Positions 46,501 through 57,357 of a stretch of 64,000 bases of DNA are shown piece by piece. A program made the translations under genes and the position numbers. The notes beneath the pieces were generated by a model. That model worked only from the letters and a program-made list of their open reading frames with translations. It ran no database searches and was not told where the DNA came from. Positions within the stretch are counted from its first letter, which is position 1; each line of letters begins with the position of its first letter. The DNA comes from Buddleja alternifolia (Eukaryota > Streptophyta > Magnoliopsida > Lamiales > Scrophulariaceae): positions 21,520,375 through 21,584,374 of the forward strand of contig CM033408.1 of assembly GCA_019426215.1 (NCBI GenBank), read 5' to 3'.

Positions 46501-49500
46501 AATGAAGAAGTATTCCACTGTGTATACCTTTGCCTTCCCTTGATAGGATTCCTTTGTTGGGACAGTAGTCACTACGAGTTCCACCCAACCTAGCCATTTT
46601 CACATTAACAGAAAAGGAATTGATGTTGACATATTTTTCAATACATAGGTAATACGACCATACTTGCTAAGAAACTAGAAAGTAGAAATTAAAGGCACGC
46701 AAAGATGGCACGCATTTTGTGAACAAACAAACTCAGGCAAGTAGCTGTGGAGGCACAAATTAACAGCTTACTTCATTCAAGAAGGTTCCAAAGCACACAC
46801 TAACAGTTTGTTTAATAAATTGGTGAACTTTGAGATACATTCAGTTGGCATTTGCTTATATTTGTTCATGAGTAAAATCACAGATAAAGAAGTACAATGT
46901 TTGCTCATGAGTAAAATCACAGAAAAAGAAGTACAATGTTTCTTCTAGCATACCTTTGAGATTCAAAAACCCTTTGAGGGAATAATGATCACAAAGCTCT
47001 TCAACCTTTTCAAAATAGCCAGCTTCCATTGCTAAATAAACCTAAAACATACAATAAAAAAGTGAGTTAATTTTCTGTTTACTTCGCTCTGTTCACTTTT
47101 TACGACTAATTTCATAAGAGAAGCTTGCCAGATGCAATTTTGCAACTTAAACCAGAATGCCTTGTTACTTTAGTGTAGTATAGTCTAGTTTTTACTGGAA
47201 GTGACCAATAAAGTAATCTCACATTGCAAGATCTCACTATAAATTCATAAAGGAAAAAGTAGAGCACTAATCATCTGAACAACAACATTTGTGTTGTTAG
47301 TTAATTTTGAAATAGTACACCATGCGTATAATTGGTCATAATTTACTTGAAGCTATTGTATAGTTTGAATCAAAATCTGGAAATACACTAGCAAGCTAAC
47401 ATCGTGACAGTGCAAAACAAGTTTGCCCTGACACAAAATAAGAGACAAGAAACTACACCAAAAGGGTACACTGTAAGTTCAGCACAGGCTATTTTAGCCA
47501 TGTCGCAGAGAATTATTTGAACATCTTGTACCCAAATTACTCACCAAATATTCAAGAAGTTGTCTGTCACCTTTAGCTCTTGTCTCTGCTACATCCCAGA
47601 CACCTTTTTCTGCTAGCTTCTTCAGTGAGCTGTAATCGTATGAGAACTTAAGAGTTGGAATTCCAAGTAATACAAATGATAGGACCCAGAGCAATAAACA
47701 AAAACTTGCCTTTCTTTACTCTGATGATAGAGTTCTGGGAATTCCTGGCGCAAATTATTCTTCTTTATAACATCATAAGCAGGTTTAAATAATTTCTTGT
47801 CAACATATTCCTGCACAAGCAAACACAGCATTGACTTCCCCATATGTGTTGCCCACTTCTCTGCTGCTTTGAATTGTCGACATTCCATCATTTTTAGTAG
47901 AAACGACTCTCCAAACTGACGAATAGAGAAGTTGATCAACACATCAACAGCAATTGTATATGATTCGAGATCTATCAACTTTGTAACATATTTTTCAACG
48001 ACTTCTTTTGCTGTGTCAGCTTTAGTACTCCTCGTCCCACACATGACTTTCTCGATATCCATTAAGTCGATATCAAAAACTTCAAGAATCTTAATTAGTA
48101 CTCCTTCATCATATGCAAGAGTGCCATCAACAATGCCCAAAAATAACTTGGCAGCGCAGATTTTTGCCTCGAGTAAATCTTCATCATTATGTCCCATTTT
48201 CAGGAAACGACGAAGAGATGATAGTACCAAATGGCTGATGCCTTCACAGTATGATCCAAATATGGGCAAAATGTAAAGGCAGTGAGCAATTAATGTTGCT
48301 GGTCCATATTGGGAATTGTTGGCTAAAACGAGATGAACTTGGTGTTGTAATGCACGGAACTTCGCAGATGCTTTGCATGTTCCTGACAAATGAGTACATT
48401 CCATAAACAAACTACCACAATTACATACATGATGAACAGTCAGGTCATAAGTCATTCAAGCCACAAAGTTTATGATCTATACTGACTTTATTATCTATTT
48501 CGTGGTGACCATATCTACTAGTATGGTGATAACAGCAATGCAATGACAGCAAGAGTATGTCCACTTCATTTCTTTCAAACATATTACTTCCAACTACTAA
48601 GGCGCTACCCCTCAGTTAGTTATTATATAACTACATTGAGATGAGAAAAACTGCACAAGTAGTTACACCTTTAAAAAAAAAAAACAGATTATGAGTTACA
48701 ATTTTTGAAAGAAATGACGCATCTTTTTTTTTTTTCACAATTATTCAAAGAACATTCTGTTCAAAATAATCTCTCTGTATACCTTGGAGTCAATCTAGGA
48801 AGATATATGGCTAGGAGTAGGACCCTTTCAGGATTAGGCTAAAGGACTCCACTAAGTCACACTTTGTGATATAACATCTCCATCTTTTGAAAACCTAATA
48901 CCTCTAGTAATGATGAATAGTTCTCATGATGTGAAATTTCTGAGCTGAACATGACAGAGTTCACAAACTCAAGAGTTAACTGAAGGTAACAACTTCGGAA
49001 TAGTTCTCATAGTGTGAAATTTGTGAGCTGAACATGAAAAAGTTCACGAAGCCGAGTCAACTGAAGCAACAACTTCAGAGTAACTACATAATCACAAAAT
49101 GGGGAAGAATAAAAAAAGATATGATGGTTCTAAAGCAAGAAACACCAATATGAGCTCAAATTAAATGAACTAGAAAAAATATTTGACTTTCAAACCAACT
49201 TTACCTCTTCAATAGACACACAAAACTATTGGCACAACTAATTGATAGAATTTTCGTTCCACCCCAAATCACTGATTTTCAACACATGGGTAAAAGCCAC
49301 TTATTTGAAGCCTCTCAAGGAACTTTCTTAACATAAATATTCATAAATCATACTAGAAGGCTAAAAGCCAAACTTTGAGTTACTCATCAACACAAAATAA
49401 GACATTTAGAATCAAATTTCCCCACTCTTCGCTTTATTTAATGGTAAACACAGTATAACATAAGTAAGACAATAATAATTAAGAATGGATTGTCGGACTT

Positions 49501-52111
49501 ACCATGAATATAACAGCTTCTCAAGAGATACAAAAACACCAATGGAGAAACATGGGACAGATCAAAAAATGCATGCTTGGATATAGAGGTTTGCGTATTT
49601 ATGGGACTTCCGTCCATTCCCATTGTTAAAGAATGAAAAGCCTACAAGAAAAAAGAGACGTGTTACAGGACTAAACTATCAGAATATAGATACATGAGTA
49701 CTGGTGAAGTCGAATAAAAGGTATAAAAAGTTGATTCGCTTCGATATTTCCAAACTAGATTCATGGTTTTAGGATGATAAACTTTCATATGGCAGTAATC
49801 TTATTTAAAATAATCACTCTCACACGGTACTCCTTCACTGTACAAGTAGACACAAGAAACAATGAAGCAAACTATTGGCACTTCCTGATCTGTTTCCACA
49901 TGAGACCCTATGTAGAAGTGATATTTTATTGTATTTGTGTATCCAACTTTCTGATTGCTGCATCTTATAAGTTATATGCAAAGCTTGGATGACCAATTTG
50001 TTGATTTAGTACAATATGATATAAGTGAAAGAAATGACATTCCCTTTTACATTTTTTGCATCATATATGGGCCTCTATTTTTATCTTTATATGTAAACTA
50101 GCAATGGGTCGGTAGCATAGACCATACCCCAATCTGATAGCAAAGTCTCTGCAAATTAATAACAAAGGATTAGGTTTAGATACTTCATACAAGCATTTTA
50201 GCTTATCTACTAACAAAAAGTTTTGGGAACTGGAATTGGTAACAATGTGCAGGGAATCTCCAATTATGAAGTGAGCTACTACTATCTGGTCCTAGTAATC
50301 ATTGAACATGACAAAAAGCATCACTAGTATTTAGACCTTAAGAATCTTTAGCATCACTGGAGAAAAGCTTTGTGCAAGAATATCACCAAACTCCAAAACT
50401 TAAAGGCAGACATCAGATCACTTAAGACAAGTAAAACTGTGTTTTCAGATCCACACATTTTCCGAATATTTCAAGACAAGGGAAAATCATTCAAAGCTTT
50501 AAGCTATGTGCAAAGTTTTTCGAAAAACAAAATGTTAGTAAAATGCCAATTTCAGAAAAGAAATCCTACATTTGTTGGAATCTTCAATCAACTTATATTG
50601 TACAAGTCATTGCGAGTTTCAAACAAACATAATAAATGAAGCTCACATACCATAGAAATAAAATCTACAGAAGAATGATCTTTCTGGAGCAAAATAGTAC
50701 TGCTAAAAACATGATTATGGCGCCCAAATGGTAAGACCGGAATTATTAAGGGACAGCTTAAGATCCCAATAATTACATCAAATTTTAATCCAGAAGTCCA
50801 AGTCTACAAATACTATGATGCACAAACTAAGAACAAATACACATAATAGATATAATATAGGAATATCTTTCCAGTAAGGAATTTAAGTTTTGCAAAATTG
50901 TAGTACATCTCACGCCCCAGACCCGCGGACCTATGGCCTTCAGAATTACCTCCATAACCACGTAATACGTCCTAAAATTAAGCCCTCAGCCACTTTCCAC
51001 TTCCCTAAAAGGAATCCATTGTAAGCATATAAGCTCTTTGGCAAATGTTTAAGTTCTTCAATTTTTTTCAATTGGGCATGACAACAAGCCCCCTTTATAA
51101 GGGGACTTGTCAGTTTCAGTGTAACAGAACCCATCATCGTCCCAAGTGGTTCTCGCACATGTAGCACTTTGTCCTGTCCCGCAAGTTCAAGAGTCAGCTA
51201 TCAGGGTATAGTACTTTGCCACGCATAGCACATAGCTTCCGTCTAGCTGGTGATCAGTTCTAATACCATCCAGCACGCCTGGGACCCGCGTGCCCATTGG
51301 ACGCGAGAATTGCCTCCAGAAATTAGGCTCACATTGTCTAGTTGTCTACAAGGGATATCCAATGGATGCACATGGATTCTTTATCCAATGTTTATTAGTT
51401 GTTCATTTTTTCAATTCATAGTTCACTTGGGATGGACACCAGAGTAAGTAATTTCAATACAAAATTGAGTCAAAAAAGTTGATTTGGAGAAGGTTCGCAT
51501 AACCCATTCAAATTTTAATGTCCTAGCACTCAAAAGTCCGCATTTTGCTACATTGCCATGCAGCACAAGTAATTTGAAGGGGATCTTAGTCAAAAATAAT
51601 TTGAAGGAGACAATTATGGGACCATTTCCTTTACAACAAGGTAGAGCAATAAGTGGGCAGTCAGCATTTCTTAATGCTTGAAGGTCTTTAAATGATGTAT
51701 AGGATTTTAGAACCAAAAGGAAAGAAAAAAAAGAATTACTTAAGGCTATGTTTAGATCATGGACTTTACTCAAACAATTATTTTTCACACTTCAGATAGT
51801 GGTACTTTGTGCTTCATTATTTAAATCTATTGCTTTCCTTTTGCTTTTCATCACTAAAATTCTTGATCCAAACATAGCATACACATAATGTTTCGCGTAA
51901 AAACAGATTAGAATAAGGAGGGATTTCGAGTAGACGGTCCCTGCCTTGCGATAACCTTAACTTAGGATTATCTACCGACCCCTGCCCAAATGGGCTAATG
52001 GTGGTCCTACGCCTTTTTTATTTACTTATTCTACAGTATATGCAGCAAATACGATCGTAATATGTAAGCAGCCAAAATACATTAAATTGAGAAAAAGGAG
52101 CATACCTCCAT
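43534..52111 (-). CDS. Mut-7/EXD-like 3'-5' exonuclease (DEDDy), 580 aa
   Basis: Predicted 3'-5' exoribonuclease of the DnaQ-like superfamily. Coding exons (right to left): 52106-52111, 49503-49641, 47710-48382, 47545-47629, 46954-47041, 45815-45999, 45072-45204, 44732-44868, 44545-44619, 43766-43876, 43534-43644; 1743 nt, in phase. Residues 1-330 are a helical N-terminal region of the plant Mut-7-homolog type. Catalytic residues: D377 and E379 (VVGVDCEWKPN), D443 (YNFQCDIKHL), and Y510/D514 (EYAALDA), giving DEDDy. The first coding exon is only ATGGAG; splicing it to 49641 continues in frame into FHSLTMGMDGS. If that exon is wrong, the start would be ATG at 49621-49623 (572 aa). The intron between 47630 and 47709 is GC-AG. 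The likely ortholog group is Arabidopsis At1g56310-like. MITEs sit in introns. Confidence 0.9.
43952..44498. mobile_element. Harbinger-like MITE in an exonuclease intron
   Basis: 547 bp. Left GGCTTTGTCTGGACATGC, right (reverse complement) GGCTTTGTTTGTTTGTGTTT. TAA on both sides (43949-43951, 44499-44501). It occupies most of the intron between the 44545 and 43876 exons, 46 bp from the upstream exon. Confidence 0.72.
49642..52105 (-). other. Large first intron of the exonuclease gene (2464 bp)
   Basis: On minus it starts GTATGC after ATGGAG and ends TTTCTTGTAG. It contains a MITE (51744-51878) and a GC-richer segment near 50905-51320 that may be an old repeat; the short ORFs inside are not convincing. 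First introns of this size in plants often carry expression-enhancing sequence, but nothing specific is visible. Confidence 0.65.
51744..51878. mobile_element. Small MITE in the first exonuclease intron
   Basis: 135 bp with inverted ends GGCTATGTTTAGATCATGG and (reverse complement) GCTATGTTTGGATCAAGAA. No clear target duplication. Confidence 0.6.
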
Positions 52112-52586
52112 GGATTCTTGATTCGAAGTACAAGTTACGGATTCAGCCTCTCGCTACGTCTACTACTAGACTACCAGATTACTCTATGCTAAAATTTACA
52201 AGTGTTTGAACAGAATCTAAATTCTAATCTAAAAGGGAAACTACGAAAATACTGAACTACGCTACGTAAACTGCCTAAATGGAAAATCTGAAAAGATAAG
52301 TTTTTCTCTGAGATGTTGTCTGCCTTCTTCCTTCTTCTTCTCGCCTTTTATCTTTGCGGACGCCCCACGTTCCCCATTTTATCTAACCGTCCTTAACTCC
52401 CTTTTTCAAAATCTCAGAGTTTGGCGTGTCCATTTCTCTTTTGGATAAACTTCTTCGTTAAATGGGCCTCATTTCTTTGCCTCTTTATATTCGCTCAAAT
52501 GGCCCATATCATTTTGTTTCCCTACTTGGGCCTATCCCCATTCAGTCTCTTTTTCATGGTACTTTTCGAATGACCCATTTGTCATT
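52112..52586 (-). promoter_or_regulatory. 5' leader and promoter region of the exonuclease gene
   Basis: Lies directly upstream of the first coding exon. It contains pyrimidine- and GA-rich stretches (52310-52360) and several TTGGGCC/ATGGGCC-like motifs (about 52464, 52500, 52527). GGCCCA motifs (site II type) are typical of housekeeping plant promoters, which is consistent but not proof. Confidence 0.4.
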
Positions 52587-52595
52587 TATTATTTA

Positions 52596-53209
52596 GGGAA
52601 AATTATTCAAAACCCCTTAAAATAATTTTTCATATCGAAAAAATCCATAAAAATATTTTTCAATCTTAAAAATCCATTCTACAAACTTTTCATTCCAAAA
52701 ACCCCAAAAGTGAGGATTACAACTTTTTGGACTAAACTACCCCTTCATTTATTAAATTAATAATTGATCAATTATTTTTTCTTAATGTATCGTTTTGTTT
52801 TGATTCTTTCAAATTGACAAATCATAAAATACGGATTATCTTTTGTGATATTAATTTTTTTAAATATTTGTATATAATTTCTTTTTGATATTAATATGGT
52901 AATTATCTATAAATATATGTTTTAAATTTTTTAAAAAGATCAAAAAATCTAAAAATTTAAAATTAAAATCATAATTAATATCAATTATCAATACACAAAT
53001 TTTAAATAAATAAATCTTATTGGATAACAACAATAGATTAATTTTTAATCTAGAAGGCTAAGGGCAATTAAGTCCATAAATTTGTTAACCCTAAATATTG
53101 GGTTTTTTTGAATGAAAAGTTGATGGAATGGATTTTTTGGATTGACAAATATTATCATGGGCTTTTTGGATATAAAAGTTTATTTTAAGGGTTTTTTAGT
53201 AATTTTCCC
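52596..53209. mobile_element. MULE-type MITE, 614 bp (sister of 32070-32687)
   Basis: Ends GGGAAAATTATTCAAAACCC and (reverse complement) GGGAAAATTACTAAAAAACC. Perfect 9-bp duplication TATTATTTA at 52587-52595 and 53210-53218. Matches the element at 32070 along its length, including ATCCATTCTACAAACT-type phrases. Confidence 0.92.
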
Positions 53210-53218
53210 TATTATTTA

Positions 53219-53680
53219 TTATAAACAGATGCCCCCCTGATATATATGAATATTTCGATTTCATGTATATCAAATAGATACGTCTCTCTCTGGGGACGTT
53301 TCAATTTCGCGGGTCTTTTTTTTTTTTTTCAAATAAACTGTCTCCTCCCTAAATGTTGAGACTTTTCACTTTCCTGATGGTTATTGAAAAATACATCTTT
53401 CAAGGTTTTTTCCGGGGTTTTCAATACGTTCCCGGTGTTACATCTATCGATTCGCGCGAATCATCATAACTCCTTCAAATCGCCGTTTTTTCGATATCCT
53501 ACCCATCAACTGTTGTGGCTTTTCATGCCCGGTCATTCCAACCCTTATCAATAGGTTGGTTGTCTGATTTTCTCTTTACTTTTTCCTCTTCTACTTTTGT
53601 TCTTACTCGTCATCTTCTTCGAGCATCATCAACGCTTGCCGCCCTTCTGGTGCACTTATTTGCTTTGTTCGAGTTATATT
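53219..53680. other. Upstream of the PMD gene; possible LTR region of the Tat element
   Basis: If the PMD gene lies inside the Tat element, the 3' LTR should be here or end to the left. I could not identify LTR ends or a polypurine tract. GC content and codon-like sequence rise from about 53440. Confidence 0.35.
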
Positions 53681-56600
53681 ATGGCCGTATCTCCCCATCT
53701 AGCCGCTCACGATCTCACCTTCCTAGTTCCCCAAGCATCGATTTTAGGTTGTGAGGATGCTGAGGAGATCCACCAGATTTCGAGAAATTTTCGACAATAT
53801 TATCTCGATACCAAAGTGGCGTCAATCGAGACGTCCCATATAGTTCCTCGAGGAGCTTCTACTCGCCAAGGCGAGTCAATTTCTCATCTATCCCTTGGGC
53901 CCCGCTTCGATTCGACCGTCTTCGATGAAGCGACCCGCAAGCCCCCGAGTTGTTAGGGGTTTGGCCCGCTTTGGAGGGTGCTCATACTCCCCTTTCTATG
54001 GATCGAGAGGTACAAAGATTTGCCTGGACTAATAGGAGGAAACCCATAAATGGGTGGATTGGGAGTATCGATGCCTTCCCCTGGTTCGAGCGCCTCCGCC
54101 AGTTTCATCCCAAATGGAGTGGAAACCGCATTCTAGGCCTGATTCGATTGGCTTGCTATCAGGTGTTACCTTTCGAGCAGGTGATGACTGATTCTTTAGC
54201 CCTATCTTGGCATCCTTCCTACAATTGTTTTGTTTTACCACGGGGGATTCAAACAGTCACGCTCGAGGACGTGGCGTTGATTACTGGGTTGTCTCCACAT
54301 GGCACGGCTCTCCCTTCGGGTGAACCTATTGCTACAGCCAAATCACTCTTGGTAGCCGCCTCCCAGTGGCTACAACATCATGGCAAAAGTAGTGGCTCCA
54401 ACATAGCCTACTCGGTTTTGGTAAAACATTTCGTCGAGAACGAGGATCCGGTAACTGACTTCGAGGAGGTACTCTTTCTAAATTTTGTTTTTTGTCGGTT
54501 GTTTATGAACTCGGGATGTCTCGTGAATAAGACTTTTCTTCCATTGGCTACCAATATCGCTGTAACCATGGGGCCAATCGAGTTAGCTCCCCTAGTTTTA
54601 TCTCATTTTTATCGAATGATGTTTCATATTTTCCAAAGTCCTTCGAGCATGAGAAGGGTATTTAGCCCCCTATGGTTATTGACTTGTTGGGCCTTCCTTT
54701 ACTACCCCGAATTGCTCAATGTTAGAAACCTTCCTTCTTTCGAGACCGCCTTAGGTTCCTCGAGCAATCTCAAGCCTCTTTCGAATTGGGCTTGTTATGG
54801 TGAAGCCACTGTGAACCTTTTGATCCCTCTCGAAAAGGGGTCCTATCTCCCGACGTTGTGCACCCTGTACAACCCTTTGTACGTATCGACTTGGTGCCTG
54901 TTTTTCGAAACCAGACATGATCAATCCGGCACCCATTGGTCTCACACCGCCCTTCCAGATTGGATGGCTAGCATTGATTCCCTCGAAGAACAAGAGGATG
55001 ATCAACCGTATTGGCGTGCCATTTTATTTTCTCGAGACCTTCTGTATGCCGACAACACTCCTGGTGTTGAGGTTTATAATCCCCAGGTACTTTGTTATTT
55101 GTCATTTCAAACCGTTATTTAAGCATTAGATAGTACTGCCATTTCATGGGATTTTCATTCTTTGTACTAATCATCTTTTATATCTATCCCTAGTTATGCT
55201 CGAGGCAGTTTGGTATCAACCAGAGCTTCGCTCTACCTTTTCTCGGCACAATGAACCGTCCCTGGTTCCAAAGGCAATACACGATCCCTAAATTGAAAAG
55301 AGACCGAGTAGAAACCATTATTCGAGGAATGTCGTCGTGCCAGGTTCTACCGTTGCCGGTACCCACTTTTTGCAGGATTATTCGAGTAGAATCCTGTTTC
55401 GCTACTTTTTGGAATAGAGTCTTGCAACGAGGTTTCTCGAGGCAAATCATATGGCGATTGGTCACCGAGGCCACCAGAAGCTTTGGAGGTTCTGGAAACG
55501 TTGCTGACCTCTCCAAGTTATTACCTATAAAGGTATCTTCGATTCCCCTGTTTTGTTTTCTTTATTGACTTTTGATTCCTATTTGTTACTTGGTCGTTTG
55601 TCTTGTCAGGAAGATGCTTACGTGATTCCCCACTCTCTTACCTCGGGGTGGCGGTTTAAAAGAGATGACTCTTCCATTCAAGCTGATGATAGCCTCTATC
55701 GAGCTCTTCGAGAATCGGAAATTACTGCTCGAGCTTCTTCGGTCAGTAAACAAACCTCTGCGGCTGGTTCTTCTGGTTCCAAGAAATCAAAAACCAATCC
55801 TATATCAGCACCAGTTACTCGAAAGCGCTCGGCCTTGGTTATTCGAGAACAGCCGATTTCTAGCACCTTGACTTCAATCGAAGAAGTAGGACTAGGTGAA
55901 GAAGGGGATGAGGAGCCGTTTCTTTTCCGGAAAAATAGCAAATTCCCTCGTTTGGAAGGTGCTTCTCTCACTCCTTTTTAGATTTTTATTATGTTAAAGC
56001 CCTTATCTTATATTTCTTTCATCGACTTGCAGTTACCCCTGTATCTGCAACTCTTCCACCCACAACGGAGACTGCCTCTCGAGAAGATCATGCCCTTGCA
56101 GTGGCTTTACTCACATCGGATCCCGGTCAATCAACCTTAGCCGAAAATGTTTCTACTCCAGGTTAATTAATATGGCATATTTCTTGTATATTTCTTCGAG
56201 CGTTTCTTGCATGCTATCTACTTAACTACCCGTGATTTCTTTCAGAGCTTCCGACTACTGTTACCTCGAGCAGTCATGAACCGATACCCGGGACTGACAT
56301 GGGGATTCCATTCACCCCTAGTCCTTCGCCTCCTTTAGCTGAATCGTCGCCGATCGTAACCGTTGACCCCAATCAGGCCCCTATCTCTTCATCAATAGTT
56401 ACGCCGGATCCGGCGCCTCCGAGCTCGATCGCTCCAATAACGGTGACTCCTCCCGAAGGTATTTTAGAGTTTGTCTTTGGCCCTTTTTATCTTCGTATTT
56501 GTTTCTTTTCATAACTTTTCTTTTGGACTTTTCAGATGAAGTCGTCGCCCCTGCTTTTTCGAGGATTGAGTTGACTACGGCGTTTTATGACATTCAGCGC

Positions 56601-57081
56601 CATCCTGATGATCCGGCATTAATTCAGAGACTCCGTTTTCTTCTTGATGAGCCCAGTCGAGAGTAACAGACACGTGGCTCCCCATATTTGCAGGGGGCCG
56701 CAAAGTGCTCGAGAGCTGCCTGAATAATCTTAAAGATTATATGGACCAAGGGATCAACCCTTTGGATGAAGAGGCGTCGATCGAACATAATACGCGCATT
56801 AATCAGCTACGGGATCAAGTCCCTATATTAGCCACCAACCGGGCTAATTACTTAGCCCAAATAGCTGATTTGGACGTTCGAATTGTTGATCTACAGGCAG
56901 AGAGGGATCGCCTTATTTCCTTGGCTGACCAAGTAGAAACGGATATGGTATCCCTTAATGACCAAGTCGCTCGATTGGAGAAAGAGTTCGAGAATATAAT
57001 TAGTCCGGCACTTGTTGAAAAAGATGCTTTCGAGACATCTTTGGAAGTTCTAGCTAGTTCTTTCCCTTTCATTCGTTTCTA
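53681..57081 (+). pseudogene. Plant mobile domain gene antisense to the Tat retrotransposon, spliced, broken
   Basis: PMD-family (PF10536) protein, probably an extra ORF of the adjoining Tat element. Start candidate ATG 53681; the frame changes near 53945. The main exon, to 55086, carries GWIGSIDAFPWFERLRQFHP, CFVLPRGIQTVTLEDVALIT (the PMD hallmark) and LFLNFVFCRLFMN. Further exons: 55194-55532 (LCSRQFGINQSFALPFLG), 55610-55958, 56033-56161, 56246-56458, 56536-56666, the last four joined by phase-1 GT-AG introns and rich in Ser/Pro/Thr. A final segment (56705-57081) is a coiled coil that I cannot join in frame. GT-AG introns inside a retrotransposon are possible only because the gene is antisense to the genomic RNA. 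The frameshift and unjoinable end suggest a pseudogene, but most exons are intact. Confidence 0.82.
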
Positions 57082-57111
57082 GAATTTGTAATTATCGTCA
57101 GCTTTTAATTT

Positions 57112-57357
57112 CTAAGTCCTATGTAAGAAACTCTTGCCTGTTTCGGGTATCTTTTCTAATATTACATTTTCGTTTGCTTTCCATATACTTGGTATGTATG
57201 TTTTTAGGTATCTGGCATTTAACGCTTTACCATACTCAGTTCCGTCCAAGTGTTGTAATTTATAAGCATTTCCTGACAACTTCTTGGCGATCACGAATGG
57301 TCCTTCCCATTTAGGGGACCACTTCCCATAAAAGTGGTTCTTGTGGCCTTCTGGCAA
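57112..57357 (-). pseudogene. Tat integrase C-terminal end (shifted frame)
   Basis: GKWSPKWEGPFVIAKKLSGN is the typical SH3-like integrase C-terminal segment (GPF.V). It is in a different frame from the core. It ends at 57112, 30 bp from the end of the convergent PMD gene's last frame. No chromodomain is seen. Confidence 0.82.

Noticed and set aside
47932..48276. Plus-strand 114-codon frame
   Set aside because: Antisense to the largest exonuclease exon.
51423..51788. Minus-strand 121-codon frame in the first exonuclease intron
   Set aside because: Low-similarity intronic frame overlapping a MITE; composition not gene-like.
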